A DNA stretch of 64,000 nucleotides, taken from positions 1 to 64,000 of the forward strand of contig JACRCL010000001.1 of assembly GCA_016219015.1 (NCBI GenBank). The letters are read 5' to 3'. A program made the translations under genes and the position numbers. The notes below the pieces were generated by a model. It searched no databases. It worked only from the letters and a program-made list of their open reading frames with translations, and was not told where the DNA came from. This stretch comes from Deltaproteobacteria bacterium. Lineage in GTDB: Bacteria; Desulfobacterota; GWC2-55-46. Shown here piece after piece: positions 45,850-55,594 of this stretch; positions within the stretch are counted from its first letter, which is position 1; every line of letters starts with the position of its first letter.

Positions 45850-45854
45850 CAGCT

Positions 45855-47402
45855 TCACTCCCATTCTATGGTGGACGGCGGTTTGGAGCTTATGTCGTAA
45901 ACGACCCTGTTGACGCCCCTCACTTCGTTTATCACCCTTTTCGAGATGCGCTCCATTACGTCGTAAGGGAGCCTTACCCAGTCCGCCGTCATGCCGTCTA
46001 CGCTGTCCACGGCCCTGAGCGCAACGGTATTTTCGTAAGTCCTCTCGTCCCCCATGACCCCTACGGTCTTTATCGGCAGGAGCACCGCGAAGGACTGCCA
46101 CATCTTCCTGTAAAGGCCGGCCTTTTTTATCTCCTCAAGCACAATTGAATCGGCCTCCCTTAATATATCGCACCTTTTGGCCGTGACTTCACCTATAATC
46201 CGTATGGCAAGGCCGGGGCCGGGGAAAGGCTGCCTGTCGATTATCTCTTCCGGCATCCCGAGCTCACGGCCCAGCAGCCTGACCTCGTCCTTGAATAGCT
46301 CCCGTAGAGGCTCTATGAGCTTTAGTTTCATGGTCTTTAAAAGCCCGCCGACGTTATGGTGGCTTTTTATCGTGGCTGAAGGCCCCTTGAATGACACGCT
46401 CTCTATAACGTCCGGATATAAGGTGCCCTGCGCGAGGAACTTGACGCTCTTAATCTTCCGCGCCTCATCCTGGAAGACCCTTATGAACTCGTTGCCTATT
46501 ATCTTCCTCTTCCTTTCGGGGTCCTCGACGCCCTTGAGTTTTTTGAGGAAGCGGGCAGAGGCGTTCACCCTCCTTATGTTCATGTGGAAACTTCTTTTAA
46601 GGGTCTCCTCGACCTTGTCGGCCTCGCCCTTCCGCAAGACCCCGTTATCGACGAATATGCAGGTAAGGTTATTGCCTATGGCCTTGTGGACGAGGAGGGC
46701 GGCGACGGCTGAATCGACGCCCCCGCTTATCCCGCATACGACCCTGTCGTGGCCGGCCTTGCTTCTTATATCCTCTATCGCGGTATCGATAAACGACCTC
46801 ATCGTCCATGAGGGCGAGCAACCGCATATCTCGAAGAGGAAGTTCTTTATTATCCTGTCGCCTTTCGGGGTGTGGACGACCTCAGGGTGGAACTGGACGC
46901 CGTATATTTTGCCCTTGCCGTCCCTCATGGCGCAGAGGGCCGAGTTGTCGCTCCGCGCTATGGCCTTGAACCCCGGAGGCAGCTCTTCGACCCTGTCCCC
47001 GTGGCTCATCCAGACCTGCAATGCGCCCATGCCCAATCCGCGGAAAAGGTCGCCTGCATTGTCAACGTAGAGCTCGGCCCCGCCGTACTCCCTTTTCTTC
47101 GAGCGCTCCACCCTGCCGCCGAGGAGCTTGGCCGTAAGCTGCATACCGTAGCAGATGCCGAGTATCGGTATATTCAGGCCGAATATCTTTTTGTCTATCT
47201 TCGGCGCGCCCTTGTCATAGACGCTCGAAGGGCCGCCGGAGAGTATTATGCCCTTTGGGTTGAACTCCTTTATGAAATCGAGCCCCTTATTATATGGGTG
47301 TATCTCGCAGTAGACGCGCGCCTCCCTGACCCTCCTTGCTATGAGCTGGGTATACTGGGAGCCGAAGTCGAGTATGAGGATTTTCTGGGAGTGGATGTCC
47401 AT
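45855..47402 (-). CDS. guaA: GMP synthase (glutamine-hydrolysing)
   Basis: 515 residues; XMP to GMP. Class I glutamine amidotransferase at residues 8 to about 190 (nucleophile C84 in LGICYGMQL, then HPEV), ATP pyrophosphatase around residues 205-395 (P-loop [14 protein letters not shown]) and the C-terminal dimerisation domain ([27 protein letters not shown] ... IEWE). Downstream of guaB with an R3 repeat in the gap, and coupled to the LOG gene. Confidence 0.96.
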   Translation of the reverse strand: MDIHSQKILILDFGSQYTQLIARRVREARVYCEIHPYNKGLDFIKEFNPKGIILSGGPSSVYDKGAPKIDKKIFGLNIPILGICYGMQLTAKLLGGRVERSKKREYGGAELYVDNAGDLFRGLGMGALQVWMSHGDRVEELPPGFKAIARSDNSALCAMRDGKGKIYGVQFHPEVVHTPKGDRIIKNFLFEICGCSPSWTMRSFIDTAIEDIRSKAGHDRVVCGISGGVDSAVAALLVHKAIGNNLTCIFVDNGVLRKGEADKVEETLKRSFHMNIRRVNASARFLKKLKGVEDPERKRKIIGNEFIRVFQDEARKIKSVKFLAQGTLYPDVIESVSFKGPSATIKSHHNVGGLLKTMKLKLIEPLRELFKDEVRLLGRELGMPEEIIDRQPFPGPGLAIRIIGEVTAKRCDILREADSIVLEEIKKAGLYRKMWQSFAVLLPIKTVGVMGDERTYENTVALRAVDSVDGMTADWVRLPYDVMERISKRVINEVRGVNRVVYDISSKPPSTIEWE

Positions 47403-47466
47403 TGACCTTATGTCGCCCTTTTAAGAATTTTAATGGCTTTAAAAAAGTTTTTCCGTGACTGAAGTA

Positions 47467-47581
47467 TTGAATCTCCCCGCAGCAAGCTGCGGGGAATCTT
47501 CGACACAAAAGGAAAAAATTTCGATTCGCTCGCTAAACCCCGCCGCAAGCAACGGGGAATGCGCTCGCTGTGCGTGTTCAA
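47467..47581. repeat. R3 repeat, copy B (two tandem hairpins)
   Basis: 115 bp, same as copy A at 19524 except for a few bases (CGACAC for CGGCAC, AACGGGG for AGCGGGG). It sits 12 bases from the guaB stop codon, inside the guaB-guaA operon. Confidence 0.85.
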
Positions 47582-47592
47582 AAAAACCGCCC

Positions 47593-49053
47593 TTATATCT
47601 CCTGCTTATAGTTCGGGGCCTCTTTTGTAATCGTCACGTCATGGACATGGCTCTCGCGCAGCCCCGAAGAAGTAATCTTCACGAACCTCGCCTTCTCGTG
47701 GAGGTCCGGTATAGTCCGTGCCCCGCAGTAGCCCATGCCCGCCTTCAGCCCGCCTATGAGCTGGAATATGGTGGAGGCTATCGGCCCCTTGTGCGCCACC
47801 CTGCCCTCTATGCCCTCGGGGACGAGTTTAAGCTCGCTCTCAACATCTTCCTGGAAGTATCTGTCCTTACTGCCTTTTTTCATAGCCTCGATAGAGCCCA
47901 TGCCCCTGTAGACCTTGAAGGTACGGCCCTGGTAGAGGACCGTCTCTCCGGGGCTTTCATCGGTCCCGGCAAAGAGCCCGCCTATCATCACGGAATCGGC
48001 ACCGGCGGCTATCGCCTTTGTTATGTCTCCGGAGTATTTGATCCCTCCGTCGGAGATGACAGGGATGTTTTTCTTCTTCGCCACGTTCACGACGTCGCTT
48101 ACCGCGGTTATCTGGGGCACGCCTATGCCGGTCACGACCCTCGTGGTGCAAATGGAGCCCGGCCCCACCCCGACCTTTATCGCGTCGACCCCGGCCTTTA
48201 TGAGCGCTTCTGCCGCCGCGGCCGTGGCGACGTTGCCTGCTATGAGCTGGCAGTTGAAGCTCTTCCTCGTCGACCTCACGGCCTCTATGACGCCGTGGCT
48301 GTGGCCGTGCGCCGTGTCTATCACTATGCAGTCGGCGCCCGCCTGCAAGAGGGCCTCTATGCGGGCCTCCCTGTCGAACGATACGCCTACCGCGGCGCCG
48401 ACCCTCAGCCTGCCGAAGCCGTCCTTGCAGGAGTTCGGGAACTTCTCCCTCTTCTCGATGTCCGTTACCGTTATCAAGCCCTTCAGGTGGTTCTTTTTGT
48501 CCACCACCGGGAGCTTCTCTATCCTGTGCTTATGGAGGATCTCCTTGGCCTTCTCTATAGATATCCCGACGGGGCCGGTTATGACCTTCTTCGTCATTAT
48601 CTCGGAGATCTTCCTCATGGGGTTCGTCTCGAACCTCAAGTCCCTGTTCGTAAGTATGCCGACGAGCACCCCGTCCTTTACGATGGGGAAGCCGGATATC
48701 TGCTCTTTTCTCATTATATCGAGCGCGTCGGCCACCTTCTGCTCAGGTGTGAGCGTCATGGGCTTCGATATTATGACGGACTCGTACTTCTTGACCTTAT
48801 CCACCATGGCGGCCTGCTCGTCTATGGTGAGGTTCTTGTGTATCATGCCTATGCCGCCCGCCTGCGCTATGGCTATCGCCAGCTTCGATTCGGTGACGGT
48901 GTCCATGGCCGCGCTTATGAGCGGGACGTTAAGCCTTATCTCGTTCGTGAGCCTCGTGGAAACCTCCACGTCCCTCGGCAGCACCTTCGAGAACGCGGGC
49001 TCAAGGAGCACGTCATCGAACGTCAACGCGGTCTTTATCTTCAGATAGTCCAT
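47593..49053 (-). CDS. guaB: IMP dehydrogenase
   Basis: 486 residues; IMP to XMP with NAD. TIM barrel interrupted by a pair of CBS domains (about residues 92-205; [41 protein letters not shown]). The catalytic cysteine is C302 in [13 protein letters not shown], followed by the mobile flap. Starts 15 bases after the ppx stop and leads into guaA. Confidence 0.96.
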   Translation of the reverse strand: MDYLKIKTALTFDDVLLEPAFSKVLPRDVEVSTRLTNEIRLNVPLISAAMDTVTESKLAIAIAQAGGIGMIHKNLTIDEQAAMVDKVKKYESVIISKPMTLTPEQKVADALDIMRKEQISGFPIVKDGVLVGILTNRDLRFETNPMRKISEIMTKKVITGPVGISIEKAKEILHKHRIEKLPVVDKKNHLKGLITVTDIEKREKFPNSCKDGFGRLRVGAAVGVSFDREARIEALLQAGADCIVIDTAHGHSHGVIEAVRSTRKSFNCQLIAGNVATAAAAEALIKAGVDAIKVGVGPGSICTTRVVTGIGVPQITAVSDVVNVAKKKNIPVISDGGIKYSGDITKAIAAGADSVMIGGLFAGTDESPGETVLYQGRTFKVYRGMGSIEAMKKGSKDRYFQEDVESELKLVPEGIEGRVAHKGPIASTIFQLIGGLKAGMGYCGARTIPDLHEKARFVKITSSGLRESHVHDVTITKEAPNYKQEI

Positions 49054-49068
49054 AAAACTGGCCCTCCG

Positions 49069-50025
49069 CTAAGCGTTTTTTGTCTCCCCAATTCTGCGGA
49101 TAATAATCCCTTCGAGGAGCCCTGCGTCGCTTACCTTTATTTCGTTAAATCCAAAAGACTCCATCGTAAGGAGCGTTATCGCGGAGCCCGGTATGATGAG
49201 GTCCTCCCTGCCCTTCTCAAGGGTGAGTATCTTCTCGCGCTCCTTGAGCCTCATCCCCGAAAGACGCCGGTACATCTCCCCGACCTTCTCCTTCGTGAGG
49301 GTGTAGTTGTTGATCCTCTCCCTGTCGTATACGACGAGGTCCTGGTCGAGGGCGGCCAGTGTAGTTATCGTCCCGGCCGTGCCGACGAAGACCGCGCCCT
49401 TTTTCCCCGAATATTCAAGCGGCTCTACCGCCTCTTTCTTCATCAGGGCCTTAAGCTCCGATATTACGCCCTTTATCTCGCTTTCGAGTGCGCAGAGATC
49501 ACGTTCTCCAGGCGGGTCGGATTTAAGATATTCTTCCGTCAGGTGGACGACGCCCATCTCCATCGACCACGCGCCCGCGATATTCGCGCCGTCCGTGAAG
49601 ATGAACTCGGTGCTGCCCCCGCCTATGTCCATGACGAGCTTCCTGCCGTTTCTATCCTCTATGACGGAAAGCACCCCCAGCAGGGACAGCCTGGCCTCCT
49701 CGTCTCCGGAAATGACCGAGATTTTTATCCCTGTCCTCCTGAAGACCTCCCCTGTGAACCAGTCCCTGTTGCGAGCCCTCCGTACCACGCTCGTGGCAAA
49801 GGCGAGGACTTCCTGAGCGTTATTTTCGGAGATTATCTTTTTAAAGTCCTCGAGGGCCTCGAAGGTCCTGTTGGCGGAATCTTTGTCTATGCCTGCCTCG
49901 TCCGTATACTTCCCGCCGAGGCGCGTTATGGCCCGCTTGTATATCAGGGGCTTCAGCCTGCCCCCCTCTTCCCCGGCTATGAGAAGACGTAACGTATTGG
50001 TGCCTATGTCGATGGAGGCGTATAT
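49069..50025 (-). CDS. ppx: Exopolyphosphatase/guanosine pentaphosphate phosphatase (AUA start inferred)
   Basis: 318 residues if initiated at ATA 50025-50023, directly after the exbD TAA. The protein then reads (M)YASIDIGTNTLRLLIAGEE, exactly the normal start of Ppx/GppA; an in-frame stop precedes it and no ATG, GTG or TTG occurs until a GTG at 49788, 79 codons in, which would remove the phosphate-1 loop. AAGGA lies 5 bases upstream of the ATA. Other family motifs: LAFATSVVRRARN, VISGDEEARLSLLGV, LVMDIGGGSTEFIF, GTAGTITTLAALDQD. ASKHA-fold phosphatase acting on polyphosphate or pppGpp. A base-call error (ATG) is the alternative. Confidence 0.82.
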   Translation of the reverse strand: MYASIDIGTNTLRLLIAGEEGGRLKPLIYKRAITRLGGKYTDEAGIDKDSANRTFEALEDFKKIISENNAQEVLAFATSVVRRARNRDWFTGEVFRRTGIKISVISGDEEARLSLLGVLSVIEDRNGRKLVMDIGGGSTEFIFTDGANIAGAWSMEMGVVHLTEEYLKSDPPGERDLCALESEIKGVISELKALMKKEAVEPLEYSGKKGAVFVGTAGTITTLAALDQDLVVYDRERINNYTLTKEKVGEMYRRLSGMRLKEREKILTLEKGREDLIIPGSAITLLTMESFGFNEIKVSDAGLLEGIIIRRIGETKNA

Positions 50026-50439
50026 TTATTTCCTTCCTTCCCGTTCCGTAGCTATTGAGAGCTTGGTTGCCCCGGCCAGCTTCGCCGCGTCCAGCGCCTT
50101 TACTATGACGCCGTGGCGGGTGTTCCCGTCTGCCTTTATCACGACGTTCTTATCGACGCCGCTGTCGAACGCCTTCTTAAGCTCTGAATAAAGCCCGTCG
50201 AAGGGGATGTTCTTGCCGTTCAAGTTCACTACGCCGGATTCGCTTATGGATAACACCGCGCCCTTGCCCGGCTCGGTATCCGAGGTGACCGCCTTCGGGA
50301 GCTTTATCTTGAACGACTCGGTCATTATAAAGGGCGTTGTGACCATGAATATCACAAGGAGGACCAGCATCACGTCCGTAAGCGGGGTGATGTTTATCTC
50401 GGAGATGAGCCTGTCGTTCTCCTTCGTCTTCCAGCCCAT
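50026..50439 (-). CDS. exbD: ExbD/TolR-family biopolymer transport protein
   Basis: 137 residues; one N-terminal span (about residues 18-40, LTDVMLVLLVIFMVTTPFI) carrying the conserved membrane aspartate (D18), then a periplasmic domain. With ExbB/TolQ it couples the proton gradient to TonB or TolA. It starts immediately after the exbB stop. The last codons (EREGRK) overlap the ribosome site of ppx. Confidence 0.9.
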   Translation of the reverse strand: MGWKTKENDRLISEINITPLTDVMLVLLVIFMVTTPFIMTESFKIKLPKAVTSDTEPGKGAVLSISESGVVNLNGKNIPFDGLYSELKKAFDSGVDKNVVIKADGNTRHGVIVKALDAAKLAGATKLSIATEREGRK

Positions 50440-51063
50440 TTACTTCTCTCCGGCTATCCGGTCCGTAAACTCGGACGCCGATGTTTCGAGCTCAAGAGCG
50501 CAGCGGGACGCTGACCTAACGAAATAGTTGTAGGCCATGGTCGCGGGTATGGCCACGAAAAGCCCCGTAGCGGTCGCCACGAGCGCCTCGGCTATGCCGT
50601 CGGCCACGGCAGCGGGGCTCGCACCCTGGGTAAGCGCCATGTCGCTGAAGGCCCTTATTATGCCCAGCACCGTGCCGAAAAGCCCGATGAACGGGGCAGT
50701 CGAGCCTATGGTGCCGAGCGCTCCCAAAAACCTTTCAAGCCTCTGCAGCTCCGCCCTGCCCGCAAGCTCCATCGCGGTGGAAACCTCTTCCCTGCCCTTT
50801 CCCCTCTTCGTGTAGCCTGAGAGAAAAACCGGGGCAAGGGGCGAATCGTTCGCCCCGCAGAGGGCGGAGGCCGCAGTCAGCCCGCCGTCCTTTACCGTCT
50901 TGCTCAGGGCCGGGGAAAACGCCTTCAACCCTTGCCTGAACTTCCTGAAGGCCCAGGCGCGCTCCAACATTATTGCAAGGGATATTACGGAGAGGACTCC
51001 GAGTGCTATTACCGTGACGCCCCCTTTTTGGAGGAGGCCTATGAAGGACAAGTTTTCAAACAT
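50440..51063 (-). CDS. exbB: ExbB/TolQ-family proton channel
   Basis: 207 residues with three membrane spans (about 15-35, 115-140, 160-185) and the cytoplasmic loop typical of the MotA/TolQ/ExbB family. FLGALGTIGSTAPFIGLFGTVLG and EALVATATGLFVAIPATMAYN are the conserved channel helices. Forms a pentameric channel around ExbD dimers. Whether the pair serves TonB or TolA cannot be told: no tonB, tolA or tolB lies next to it. Confidence 0.9.
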   Translation of the reverse strand: MFENLSFIGLLQKGGVTVIALGVLSVISLAIMLERAWAFRKFRQGLKAFSPALSKTVKDGGLTAASALCGANDSPLAPVFLSGYTKRGKGREEVSTAMELAGRAELQRLERFLGALGTIGSTAPFIGLFGTVLGIIRAFSDMALTQGASPAAVADGIAEALVATATGLFVAIPATMAYNYFVRSASRCALELETSASEFTDRIAGEK

Positions 51064-51097
51064 TTTTTAAGGCTAAGTACCCCTTACGGTGATAGAC

Positions 51098-51616
51098 CTA
51101 AACGCCCTTATACTCCACGTAGTTCTTCGCGTAGCCGATATAGTTCTCCGCGGACCTCAATATCCGGGCGACCTCCTCGGGCTTCAACTGCCTTACGACC
51201 TTTCCGGGCAGGCCGAGGACGAGGCTGCCCGGAGGGACCTTCATGCCTTCGGTCACGAGCGCGCCCGCGCCGATTATCGAGTCTTCACCTATCTCGGCGT
51301 TGTCGAGTATTATGGAGCCCATGCCTATAAGGCACCTGTCCCGAACCGTGCAGCCGTGGAGGACGACGTTATGGCCTATGGTCACGTCATTGCCGATGAT
51401 GAGCGGGTAGGTGTCTTTCGTGACGTGGAGCGTGGAGTTGTCCTGGACGTTGGTGCGGCTGCCGATCCTTATATAGTGCACGTCCCCGCGCACGACGGCG
51501 TTGAACCAGACGCTCGAACGCTCGCCTATCTCGACGTCGCCTATTATCCTGGCGCTTTCCTCGATATATACGGTCTCATGGAGCTTCGGCCAGACGCCCT
51601 TGTAAGGCAGTAACAT
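51098..51616 (-). CDS. Gamma-carbonic-anhydrase-like hexapeptide-repeat protein
   Basis: 172 residues; left-handed beta-helix trimer of the YrdA/CaiE/PaaY group. Repeating hexapeptides run from ESARIIGDVEIGERSSVWFN to VRDRCLIGMGSIILDNAEIG, and the zinc histidines are likely those in RGDVHYIRIG, STLHV and IGHNVVLHG. Related proteins are often annotated as carbonic anhydrases; activity is not certain. Followed by exbB with a 34-base gap. Confidence 0.85.
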   Translation of the reverse strand: MLLPYKGVWPKLHETVYIEESARIIGDVEIGERSSVWFNAVVRGDVHYIRIGSRTNVQDNSTLHVTKDTYPLIIGNDVTIGHNVVLHGCTVRDRCLIGMGSIILDNAEIGEDSIIGAGALVTEGMKVPPGSLVLGLPGKVVRQLKPEEVARILRSAENYIGYAKNYVEYKGV

Positions 51617-51692
51617 TTCTGCGCTCTCCGAAAAACCCTTTAGTAAATTTTTTTAATATACCAAAATATCGGACAAACCACAATAAAATAAA

Positions 51693-51834
51693 GGCTGCCT
51701 CTAAAAATTAGGAATTTTTTCTGAAGTCAAGGAAGGGCGGAAATAAAAAGCGGAGCATATATGGTAATATGTGAGCTTTTTTATTTTCGACCTGACGCAG
51801 AGGTCAGGAAAAAGAACAATTTTTAGAGGTAGCC
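51693..51834. repeat. R1 repeat, copy E (reverse)
   Basis: 142 bp starting GGCTGCCTCTAAAAATTAGG and ending AATTTTTAGAGGTAGCC, same orientation as copy D. It lies between the tilS stop and the gamma-CA start, ending 10 bases before tilS. Confidence 0.9.
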
Positions 51835-51844
51835 CAAAAAGAAA

Positions 51845-53233
51845 TCAGCCCTTACCGCTCACCCATTCGACCCTCAAGGCCCTCCCGCCGCCTTTTTCGG
51901 CCTTGAAAAGGTCCGACCGCCTGACCCCGGCTATCCAGAGTACGTCCTTGTCCGATGTGACAAGAGGTATCGAGCCCCTTTCCCTCAGTGGCACCTTCTT
52001 GTCTATAAATAAGTCCTTCACCTTCTTATGTCCCTTCATGCCGAAAGGGGCTATCCTGTCGCCCGGCATAAACGGCCTCACCCGTAACGGAAGTCCGAGG
52101 ACTGCCGCGTCGAAGTAGGCTACTCTTTCGCCCTTTTCAAGGGTCTCCGGGACTGTCTCGATGACCTCGGCAATAAAGTATCCGCCGTTTATCCGGGTCA
52201 CGCCGGGGGCCTTCAGCATGACGGCCTTGAAAGGTTTTTTTGCGTCTTCTTTCCCGGTGGTGATGATGACCTTCCCGTATTCCCTTATGACGCGCAGCCT
52301 GCCCGGAAGCTTTAAAGAGGCGGATGGGTCTTTCCCGTTGACTATATCCGAGAAGGATTTGAAATGGCCGCCGTATGCTTCAGGGTTGGCGGCAAGCGAG
52401 CCTGTTGCCTTTAACAGGACGCGCGCGAGCACCGCCTTGTGGAGCCTTGATAAGACCTCGCGGCTTAGAGTAACAACGCCCTCCTCCCTTGAAAGTATCG
52501 CCCGGGAATAGGCCTTTTCAGCCTCGGAGCCGATGAAGTCGTCTTCCTCCCTGAGTACGGCGGCGGTCCTCGAAAGGGTCTCTATTATATTGGGGTTGTA
52601 GCGTCTTTTGAGATAGGGGACGAGCTTTAGCCTGACGTCGTTCCGGAGGTATTTGGTGGTAAGGTTGGAGGAATCGACCACGTACTTGATCCCGTTCTTT
52701 TTTGCGAACGCCTCGACCTCCGCTCTCGTGATCCCCATGAGGGGCCTGATGAAGGCGTCCCTTTTGGGACTGATGCCCTTGAGTCCGCTGAGCGAGCTCC
52801 CCTTTATAAGCCTCATGAGGATAGTCTCCGCCTGGTCGTTGGCGGTATGCCCGAGGGCGATCCTCTTCGCCCCGTATTTCTTCGCGATAGATAAAAGGAA
52901 CCTTTGCCTCTTTTCCCTGGCCGCCTCCTGCAAGGATATCCTCCCCGCCTTCAGGGCGCCCTTCTTCAAAGTCCTGCCCGCGAACCTCATGCCGAGCCTC
53001 CCGGCGGCGGCCTTTACGAAGTCGAAGTCCCTCAATGACTCCCTGCCCCTCAGGTTATGGTTAAGGTGGGCTACTACGACCTCGATCGCCAGGTCTTTCC
53101 TCAACCCGTTCAAAAGGTGGAGCATCACCATCGAATCCGCCCCGCCGGATATTGCCGCAACCACAATATCGCCTTCGGAGAGCATCCGGTATTCCGTCAG
53201 GTTTGCCCTGAACTTTCTGATGACCTCTCGCAT
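51845..53233 (-). CDS. tilS: tRNA(Ile)-lysidine synthase
   Basis: 462 residues from ATG 53233, with GAGGGG 7 bases upstream; a TTG five codons earlier is less likely. Modifies C34 of tRNA-Ile(CAU) to lysidine so that it reads AUA. N-type ATP pyrophosphatase with PP-loop SGGADS (residues 29-34), HLNHNLRGRES and GHTANDQAETILMRLIKGSSLSGLKGI; then the TilS-specific C-terminal domains (about 240-320 and 390-460; PGDRIAPFGMKGHKKVKDLFIDKKVPL is split typical sequence). Its presence shows AUA is a normal Ile codon in this organism. Confidence 0.93.
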   Translation of the reverse strand: MREVIRKFRANLTEYRMLSEGDIVVAAISGGADSMVMLHLLNGLRKDLAIEVVVAHLNHNLRGRESLRDFDFVKAAAGRLGMRFAGRTLKKGALKAGRISLQEAAREKRQRFLLSIAKKYGAKRIALGHTANDQAETILMRLIKGSSLSGLKGISPKRDAFIRPLMGITRAEVEAFAKKNGIKYVVDSSNLTTKYLRNDVRLKLVPYLKRRYNPNIIETLSRTAAVLREEDDFIGSEAEKAYSRAILSREEGVVTLSREVLSRLHKAVLARVLLKATGSLAANPEAYGGHFKSFSDIVNGKDPSASLKLPGRLRVIREYGKVIITTGKEDAKKPFKAVMLKAPGVTRINGGYFIAEVIETVPETLEKGERVAYFDAAVLGLPLRVRPFMPGDRIAPFGMKGHKKVKDLFIDKKVPLRERGSIPLVTSDKDVLWIAGVRRSDLFKAEKGGGRALRVEWVSGKG

Positions 53234-53377
53234 AAAATAACCCCTCAAGCCGCGCTGTACCGGGAAAAACCTTCGCCCTCTGCAAGGCCAGCGCGTCTTT
53301 AGGAAGAATATTATTATACTTAATTCAAATGAGGTATTACAAGCCTAAAGGGGGCTTTTAAGGAGGGGGTATAATTG

Positions 53378-53492
53378 CAGGGTGCTGAAAAACTCAAAAT
53401 TGAAATAGGGGAGATTAGGAATGAGGCGTAGTTTTGGTCTACGCCTGTTGCGCGGCGAAGATAACGCGGCGGATGGACTTTTCGGCGGCCTG
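53378..53492. repeat. R5 repeat, full copy
   Basis: 115 bp, same orientation as the copy at 23032, with arms CAGGGTGCTGAAAAACTC and GACTTTTCGGCGGCCTG. The inner stem is GAGGCGTAG/CTACGCC. Between tilS and the PilZ protein, ending 6 bases before the PilZ gene stop. Confidence 0.8.
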
Positions 53493-53497
53493 TCAGG

Positions 53498-54040
53498 TTA
53501 TTCCTGAGGGGACTTGTCGCCCCTCAGGAGCCTTCTCTGCCTGGCGAAGATGTACCTTATTATCTTGTCCCTCGTGCCCTCGTCCATGCCGACGTACCTC
53601 ACGGCCACCTCGAACCCGCCCGATGGGGCAGGCACCGCCCGCACGACCTCGCACTTCACCTTTATGACGTGCGAGTGCGTCGGGAGGAACAGCTTCAAGA
53701 CCAGCCTCTCGCCGCTCTTGAAGTTGTCGTTGCAGAAGAACTTGAGCCCGCCGCCGCTGATGTTCACGTCGCGGGCCTCGGGCATGTTGAAACCGTTCTT
53801 CTCGGCCATGTAGTTGATGAGCATGTGAAGCTTCTGGTTTATGTCGAAGAGGAGCTCATAGAGCTTCGGGTTCTCCTCGGGCCTCGGATCTATCTCGTCG
53901 AACATGACCTCCCAGTCGGCCGTCGGCCTGTGGTCCGAGAAGAGCTCGTAGTAGACCGGGAGCTTATCGCTCATCCTCACGAACTCGCGCTGGGAATATT
54001 GTCCGTCGGGGGTTTCGATGTCCTTATCTCCGCTTTCCAT
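53498..54040 (-). CDS. PilZ-domain protein
   Basis: 180 residues. The N-terminal region has the PilZ-like lead REFVRMSDKLPVYYEL, and the C-terminal half (about 88-165) is a PilZ beta-barrel with DVNISGGGLKFF (the D/NxSxxG c-di-GMP motif) and VRYVGMDEGTRDKIIRYIFARQRR. Binds c-di-GMP and probably links it to motility. It lies 6 bases after an HD-GYP response regulator, a c-di-GMP phosphodiesterase, on the same strand as the flagellar genes. Confidence 0.82.
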   Translation of the reverse strand: MESGDKDIETPDGQYSQREFVRMSDKLPVYYELFSDHRPTADWEVMFDEIDPRPEENPKLYELLFDINQKLHMLINYMAEKNGFNMPEARDVNISGGGLKFFCNDNFKSGERLVLKLFLPTHSHVIKVKCEVVRAVPAPSGGFEVAVRYVGMDEGTRDKIIRYIFARQRRLLRGDKSPQE

Positions 54041-54046
54041 GTCCTG

Positions 54047-55570
54047 TCATCCTTTCAGGATGCCGCTTTTGAGGAAGGCATCCACTATCTCGGGGTCGAA
54101 CTGCGCCCCGCTGCACTTGACTATCTCCTCCCTGGCGACCTCGGAGCTGAGCGCGTCCCTGTAAGGCCTCGTGGAGGTCATGGCGTCGAACGTGTCGGCC
54201 ACGCTGAATATCCGGGCCACCACCGGTATGTCGCGCCCTGAGAGGCCGTTCGGGTAACCTTCGCCGTCCCACCTCTCGTGATGGAAAAGCACCACGGATT
54301 TCTCGGAGGTGAGGAGGTTCAGGGGTTTGAGTATCTCCAGGCCCCTTGTCACGTGGGATTTCATTATCTCCCTCTCGTCCTCGGTGAAATGGCCTTTCTT
54401 GAGGAGTATCTCGTCCCTTACGCCTATCTTCCCGATGTCATGGAGCGGCCCGGCGAAGCTGATGCTGTCGAGTATCTCCTGCTCGCACCCGAGCGACCTG
54501 GCTATCTTGACGGCGTACTGGGTCACCCTGCTCGAATGGTCCTTCGTGTACGTGTCCCTCGCGTCGAGCGCGTTGATGAGGGAGTTTATGGCGCCGATTA
54601 TGCTCGTAAAGATATTCTCGGAAAGGGCGATGTTCTCGAGCTTCAGGGACGCCTTGGCCGTAAGATTCAGTATGAGCGTCATGACGTCGTTAGTGAGCCC
54701 GCCTGTGACCCCCTTGCCCGAAAGGCCGAGTATCACCACGACCTCCCTGTTTATAAGGAGCGGCGCAAGGAGGAGAGACCCCCTCCTGCCGGGGACCGGC
54801 TCTACGGCGGCAAGCGGCCCGAGCAAGGGGCCGTCCACGAGGAGGTGCGAATAGCATTTGTTCTTCACCACGCTGTTGAAGGGCTCTTCCTTAAGGGAGA
54901 AACTCATCCCCTCCGGGGAGGCGTCGTAGCCCGAGGCCGCGCGTATGACAAGGTTCCTGTTCTCCTGCTCAACCACCATGATAAAGGCCCTGTCCGCGTC
55001 GGCTATTATCTGGGCGATGTCCATGGTCTTCCTGAATATCGCGTCCTTGTCGTTCACCTCGTCGAGCGTTTCGCTTATGGTATGGAGGATCGAAAGCTCC
55101 TTTATCTTGTCCTCAAGCCTTCTCCTGGCGGCCTCCGGCGCGAAAGACGCCCCTGAGAGCCCGTCCGGCATCTCGGCGCGGGCGGACTTCGCCTCTCCCG
55201 CGGCCTTCCTTACTATTATTTCGAGCTCCTCGGCCTTGAAGGGTTTGGCGAGGAAGTCCACGGCGCCGACCTTCATCGCTTCCACCGCGAGGTCTATGGA
55301 CGGATAACCGGTGACCATCACGACCGGGACCTCCGGGGCCGCCTCCTTCGCCAGCGTGAGGAAGCTCATACCGCTCAGACCCGGCATGTTGATGTCCGCG
55401 AGCACGACGTCGTAGGGCCTTTTCCCCAGGGCCGCGATGCCGGCCTCCGCGTTGTTGAACGCGTCCACCTGCCAGCCCTTGCGGGAAAGTATCTCGGTGA
55501 CGACCTCCCTGACAGAGTCGTCGTCGTCGATGACCATCACGACTATCTGGTTTATAACAGCCTGTTGCAA
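54047..55570 (-). CDS. Response regulator with GAF-like and HD-GYP domains (c-di-GMP phosphodiesterase)
   Basis: 507 residues. REC domain at 8-125 with phospho-acceptor D59 (VVLADINMPGLSG). A GAF-like sensor domain at about 160-310. HD-GYP domain at about 325-507, with HSSRVTQYAVKIARSLG, the metal motif HDIGKIG, HHERWDGEGYP and the GYP motif (ARIFSVADTFDAMTS). It hydrolyses c-di-GMP under phosphorelay control; the cognate kinase is not in the window. It sits 24 bases after a REC-only regulator. Confidence 0.93.
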   Translation of the reverse strand: MQQAVINQIVVMVIDDDDSVREVVTEILSRKGWQVDAFNNAEAGIAALGKRPYDVVLADINMPGLSGMSFLTLAKEAAPEVPVVMVTGYPSIDLAVEAMKVGAVDFLAKPFKAEELEIIVRKAAGEAKSARAEMPDGLSGASFAPEAARRRLEDKIKELSILHTISETLDEVNDKDAIFRKTMDIAQIIADADRAFIMVVEQENRNLVIRAASGYDASPEGMSFSLKEEPFNSVVKNKCYSHLLVDGPLLGPLAAVEPVPGRRGSLLLAPLLINREVVVILGLSGKGVTGGLTNDVMTLILNLTAKASLKLENIALSENIFTSIIGAINSLINALDARDTYTKDHSSRVTQYAVKIARSLGCEQEILDSISFAGPLHDIGKIGVRDEILLKKGHFTEDEREIMKSHVTRGLEILKPLNLLTSEKSVVLFHHERWDGEGYPNGLSGRDIPVVARIFSVADTFDAMTSTRPYRDALSSEVAREEIVKCSGAQFDPEIVDAFLKSGILKG

Positions 55571-55594
55571 GAAGTTTTCTCCATTAAGACCATA

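Noticed and set aside
45850-46101. N-terminal extension of the LOG-family protein upstream of 45849
   Set aside because: It overlaps the guaA coding sequence and reads as a shadow (Arg/Gly-rich); the ATG at 45849 has a proper ribosome site.
47455-49992. 845-codon open frame on the + strand
   Set aside because: Entirely antisense to guaB and ppx, low-complexity Arg/Leu/Tyr/Pro composition; a GC-rich shadow.
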